A stretch of 64,000 bases of DNA, taken from assembly GCF_006716355.1 (NCBI RefSeq), contig NZ_VFOW01000001.1, forward strand, positions 2,976,001-3,040,000. Reading direction: 5' to 3'. This stretch comes from Stackebrandtia endophytica. Lineage in GTDB: Bacteria > Actinomycetota > Actinomycetes > Mycobacteriales > Micromonosporaceae. The translations under genes were made by a program, and so were the position numbers. Positions 62,356 to 64,000 of the stretch are shown here, piece by piece. The notes under the pieces were generated by a model. It did not search any database, was not told the DNA's origin, and worked only from the letters and a program-made list of their open reading frames with translations. Positions within the stretch are counted from its first letter, which is position 1; the number at the start of each line of letters is the position of its first letter.

Positions 62356-62419
62356 CATTGGCGCCGGGCGGGCACCATGGAAAACGACGTCAACCACCCG
62401 CGAGTAAGGACAGACAGAC

Positions 62420-63856
62420 ATGATGAGTCCGGGCAACAAGCTCGGTGGCCGGTATCGGCTCGACGAGCGTATTGCCACCGGCGGCATGGGGGATGTGTGG
62501 CGTGCCACCGATGAGGTGTTGGGGCGCCAGGTCGCGGCCAAGGTGTTGTTGCCGTCCCTGTTGAACGAGCCGGGCTTCGTCGAACGATTCCGTGGCGAGG
62601 CACGGGTCGTGGCCACCCTGACCCACCCCAACATCGTGCGGGTCTACGACTACGGCGAGAACCCGATGCCCGGTGGCGGCCAGGTCGCCTACCTGATCAT
62701 GGAGTTCATCGAGGGTGAGGCGTTGACGGCTCGCCTGCAACAGAAGGGCCGACTGACCGTCGAGGAGGCGCTGCCGATCCTCGCGCAGGCCGCCGAGGCT
62801 CTCGACGCGGCTCACCAGCACGGCATCATCCACCGTGACGTGAAGCCGGGCAACCTGTTGCTGGCCCCCGGTGACAAGGTGATGCTGACCGACTTCGGGA
62901 TCGCCCGTTCGGCGTTGACCGGCGGTTTGACCCAGGCCGGTTCGGTGTTGGGCACGGCCGCCTACATTTCGCCGGAGCAGGCGACCGGGCAGAACATCAC
63001 CGGTCAGGCCGACGTCTACTCGTTGGGCATCGTCGCCTATCAGTGTCTGGCGGGCCGGCGTCCGTACGACAGTGACAATCCGGTCGAGCTGGCCATGCGG
63101 CACGTCAACGACACTCCCGCTCCGCTGCCGCCGGACGTCTCCGAACCGGCACGGCAGTTCGTCGACCGCGCGCTGTCCAAGGACCTGTCGGCGCGGTTTG
63201 CGACCGGTCAGGCCATGGCCGATGCGGCACGTGCCGCACTGTCGGGGACCACGGTGCCCGGCGGGATGCCGGCTGCCGGGGGTGGTTACGCACCCGGAGT
63301 GGCTTCGGGTTCGGCGGTTCCGCCGCCCGGACGTGGACTCGACGACCGGACGTCGGTCGGTATGCCGTTCGATCCGGCGACGCCGGCACCGCAGCAGAAG
63401 CGCAATCGAATGATGTTGTTCGTGGCGATCGCGGTGTTGCTGGTCGTGGTCGCGGCGGCCGGGGTGTACGCGTTGGTGAGCGGTAATCAGGGTGCCGACG
63501 CCAATCTCGCCGATGGTGAGGAGACGACCTCCCAGTCGGCGGAGGAGAGCGCCGACACGGGGATGAGCATCGACGTTGCGACATACCTGAACCAGAATCC
63601 TCAGCAGGTGAAGGCTGAGCTGGAGGAACTCGGGTATGAGACCGTGACCATCGACGGAACCGGCATGTTTGTGAGTGATGTCACACCAAATGAACCGGCT
63701 GGGTTCGAAACCCCCATAACGGTTCACGCGAGTATGACAAAGGTGAATCCCGACGACCCGGGAACCGGGCCTGGCGACGACCAGTCCGACGGCCCGGGCA
63801 GTTCCGACCCGAGCGATGATTCCAGTTGCCTGGGCGTCCTCTGTATTCCCGAGTAG
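62420..63856 (+). CDS. pknA: Ser/Thr protein kinase PknA-type with C-terminal PASTA-like domain
   Basis: 478 residues. Gly-loop IATGGMGDVWRAT (18-30), catalytic Lys in VAAKVLL (Lys41), HRDVKPGN (His138-Asn145), DFG at 158, activation loop SVLGTAAYISPEQATG, then one membrane helix (MMLFVAIAVLLVVVAAAGVYAL, about 334-355). The extracellular part (about 390-445) has one PASTA-like domain (LNQNPQQVKAELEELGYETVTI) and an acidic tail ending in two Cys. ATG at 62420; a second at 62423. It phosphorylates cell-division and wall proteins. Confidence 0.93.
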   Translation: MMSPGNKLGGRYRLDERIATGGMGDVWRATDEVLGRQVAAKVLLPSLLNEPGFVERFRGEARVVATLTHPNIVRVYDYGENPMPGGGQVAYLIMEFIEGEALTARLQQKGRLTVEEALPILAQAAEALDAAHQHGIIHRDVKPGNLLLAPGDKVMLTDFGIARSALTGGLTQAGSVLGTAAYISPEQATGQNITGQADVYSLGIVAYQCLAGRRPYDSDNPVELAMRHVNDTPAPLPPDVSEPARQFVDRALSKDLSARFATGQAMADAARAALSGTTVPGGMPAAGGGYAPGVASGSAVPPPGRGLDDRTSVGMPFDPATPAPQQKRNRMMLFVAIAVLLVVVAAAGVYALVSGNQGADANLADGEETTSQSAEESADTGMSIDVATYLNQNPQQVKAELEELGYETVTIDGTGMFVSDVTPNEPAGFETPITVHASMTKVNPDDPGTGPGDDQSDGPGSSDPSDDSSCLGVLCIPE

Positions 63857-63888
63857 TACCAGCACACTGACACAAAGGATATGTAACG

Positions 63889-64000
63889 ATGACGGCGCAG
63901 CCAAGACTGCTCGGCGGCCGGTACGAGATCGGTGGCGTCCTCGGCTATGGAGGCATGGCTGAGGTACATCGCGGTCGCGACCTGCGCCTGGGGCGGGACG
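63889..64000 (+). CDS. pknB: Ser/Thr protein kinase PknB, start only (cut by the window edge)
   Basis: 37 codons are visible, starting MTAQPRLLGGRYEIGGVLG, with the Gly-rich loop LGYGGMAEVHRGRD. AAAGGATATG lies before the ATG. It is the expected last kinase of the operon, normally with several PASTA domains that sense peptidoglycan fragments; those lie beyond the window. Confidence 0.9.
   Translation, partial: MTAQPRLLGGRYEIGGVLGYGGMAEVHRGRDLRLGRD

Noticed and set aside
1-64000. Insertion sequences, prophage or integrative elements
   Set aside because: No transposase, integrase or phage genes were recognised on either strand, and no flanking att-like duplications of tRNA ends were found.

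Overview
The window is chromosomal DNA from a high-GC actinobacterium. It carries the replication-origin neighbourhood in the order gyrA-gyrB-dciA-recF-gnd-dnaN-oriC-dnaA-rpmH-rnpA-yidD-yidC-jag-rsmG-parA-parB. Further right is the fhaA-fhaB-pstP-rodA-pbpA-pknA-pknB cell-envelope signalling operon. The gnd gene between recF and dnaN, many GTG starts, 4-nt stop/start overlaps, likely leaderless mRNAs and DnaA boxes of the TTGTCCACA/TTATCCACA type fit a Micromonospora/Glycomyces/Stackebrandtia-like lineage. The genus is inference; no database was searched.

Region 1 (1-10.9 kb) is accessory. It holds the end of a cell-wall hydrolase-type protein, a RibD-like reductase, a Tat-exported N-acetylmuramoyl-L-alanine amidase, a GNAT enzyme, a DsbA/FrnE-type oxidoreductase coupled to a tiny Ser-rich protein, and a 14-TM drug/H+ antiporter. 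It also has a three-gene type VII secretion-like cassette (EspC-like substrate with a glycine zipper, a PsbP/LpqN-like protein, an EspG-like protein), a VOC protein, a zincin and serS.

Region 2 (11-30 kb) has two tandem HAD phosphatases and an unusual acyl-CoA operon: an NDP-forming ligase-like protein lacking its phospho-histidine, an AMP-forming ligase, and a B12-type mutase large subunit without a cobalamin domain. An isolated parS site follows. Next come a NUDIX/NrtR-like regulator, a MerR regulator divergent from an old yellow enzyme (with a classic 20-bp-spacer operator promoter), a PAP2 protein, an RHH-DUF4097-DrrAB efflux operon, a lipoprotein, a MetPS-type sodium symporter pair, and a metallo-beta-lactamase-fold hydrolase. 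The region ends in tandem 108-bp-period structured repeats beside tRNA-Ile.

Region 3 (30-49 kb) is the origin. The DnaA boxes are in two clusters flanking dnaA, with an AT-rich segment near dnaN. Six parS sites lie between rsmG and parB, five of them inside coding sequence and all five read in the same frame. A 1.15-kb rsmG-parA spacer holds a 10-copy octamer tandem repeat and stray DnaA boxes.

Region 4 (49-64 kb) has small accessory genes, tRNA-Phe, a pair of related small exported proteins, membrane proteins and tRNA-Leu. It ends with the FHA/PP2C/SEDS/PBP/Ser-Thr kinase operon, which couples peptidoglycan synthesis to phosphorylation. The last kinase gene is cut by the window edge. No insertion sequences, prophage genes or CRISPR arrays were seen.
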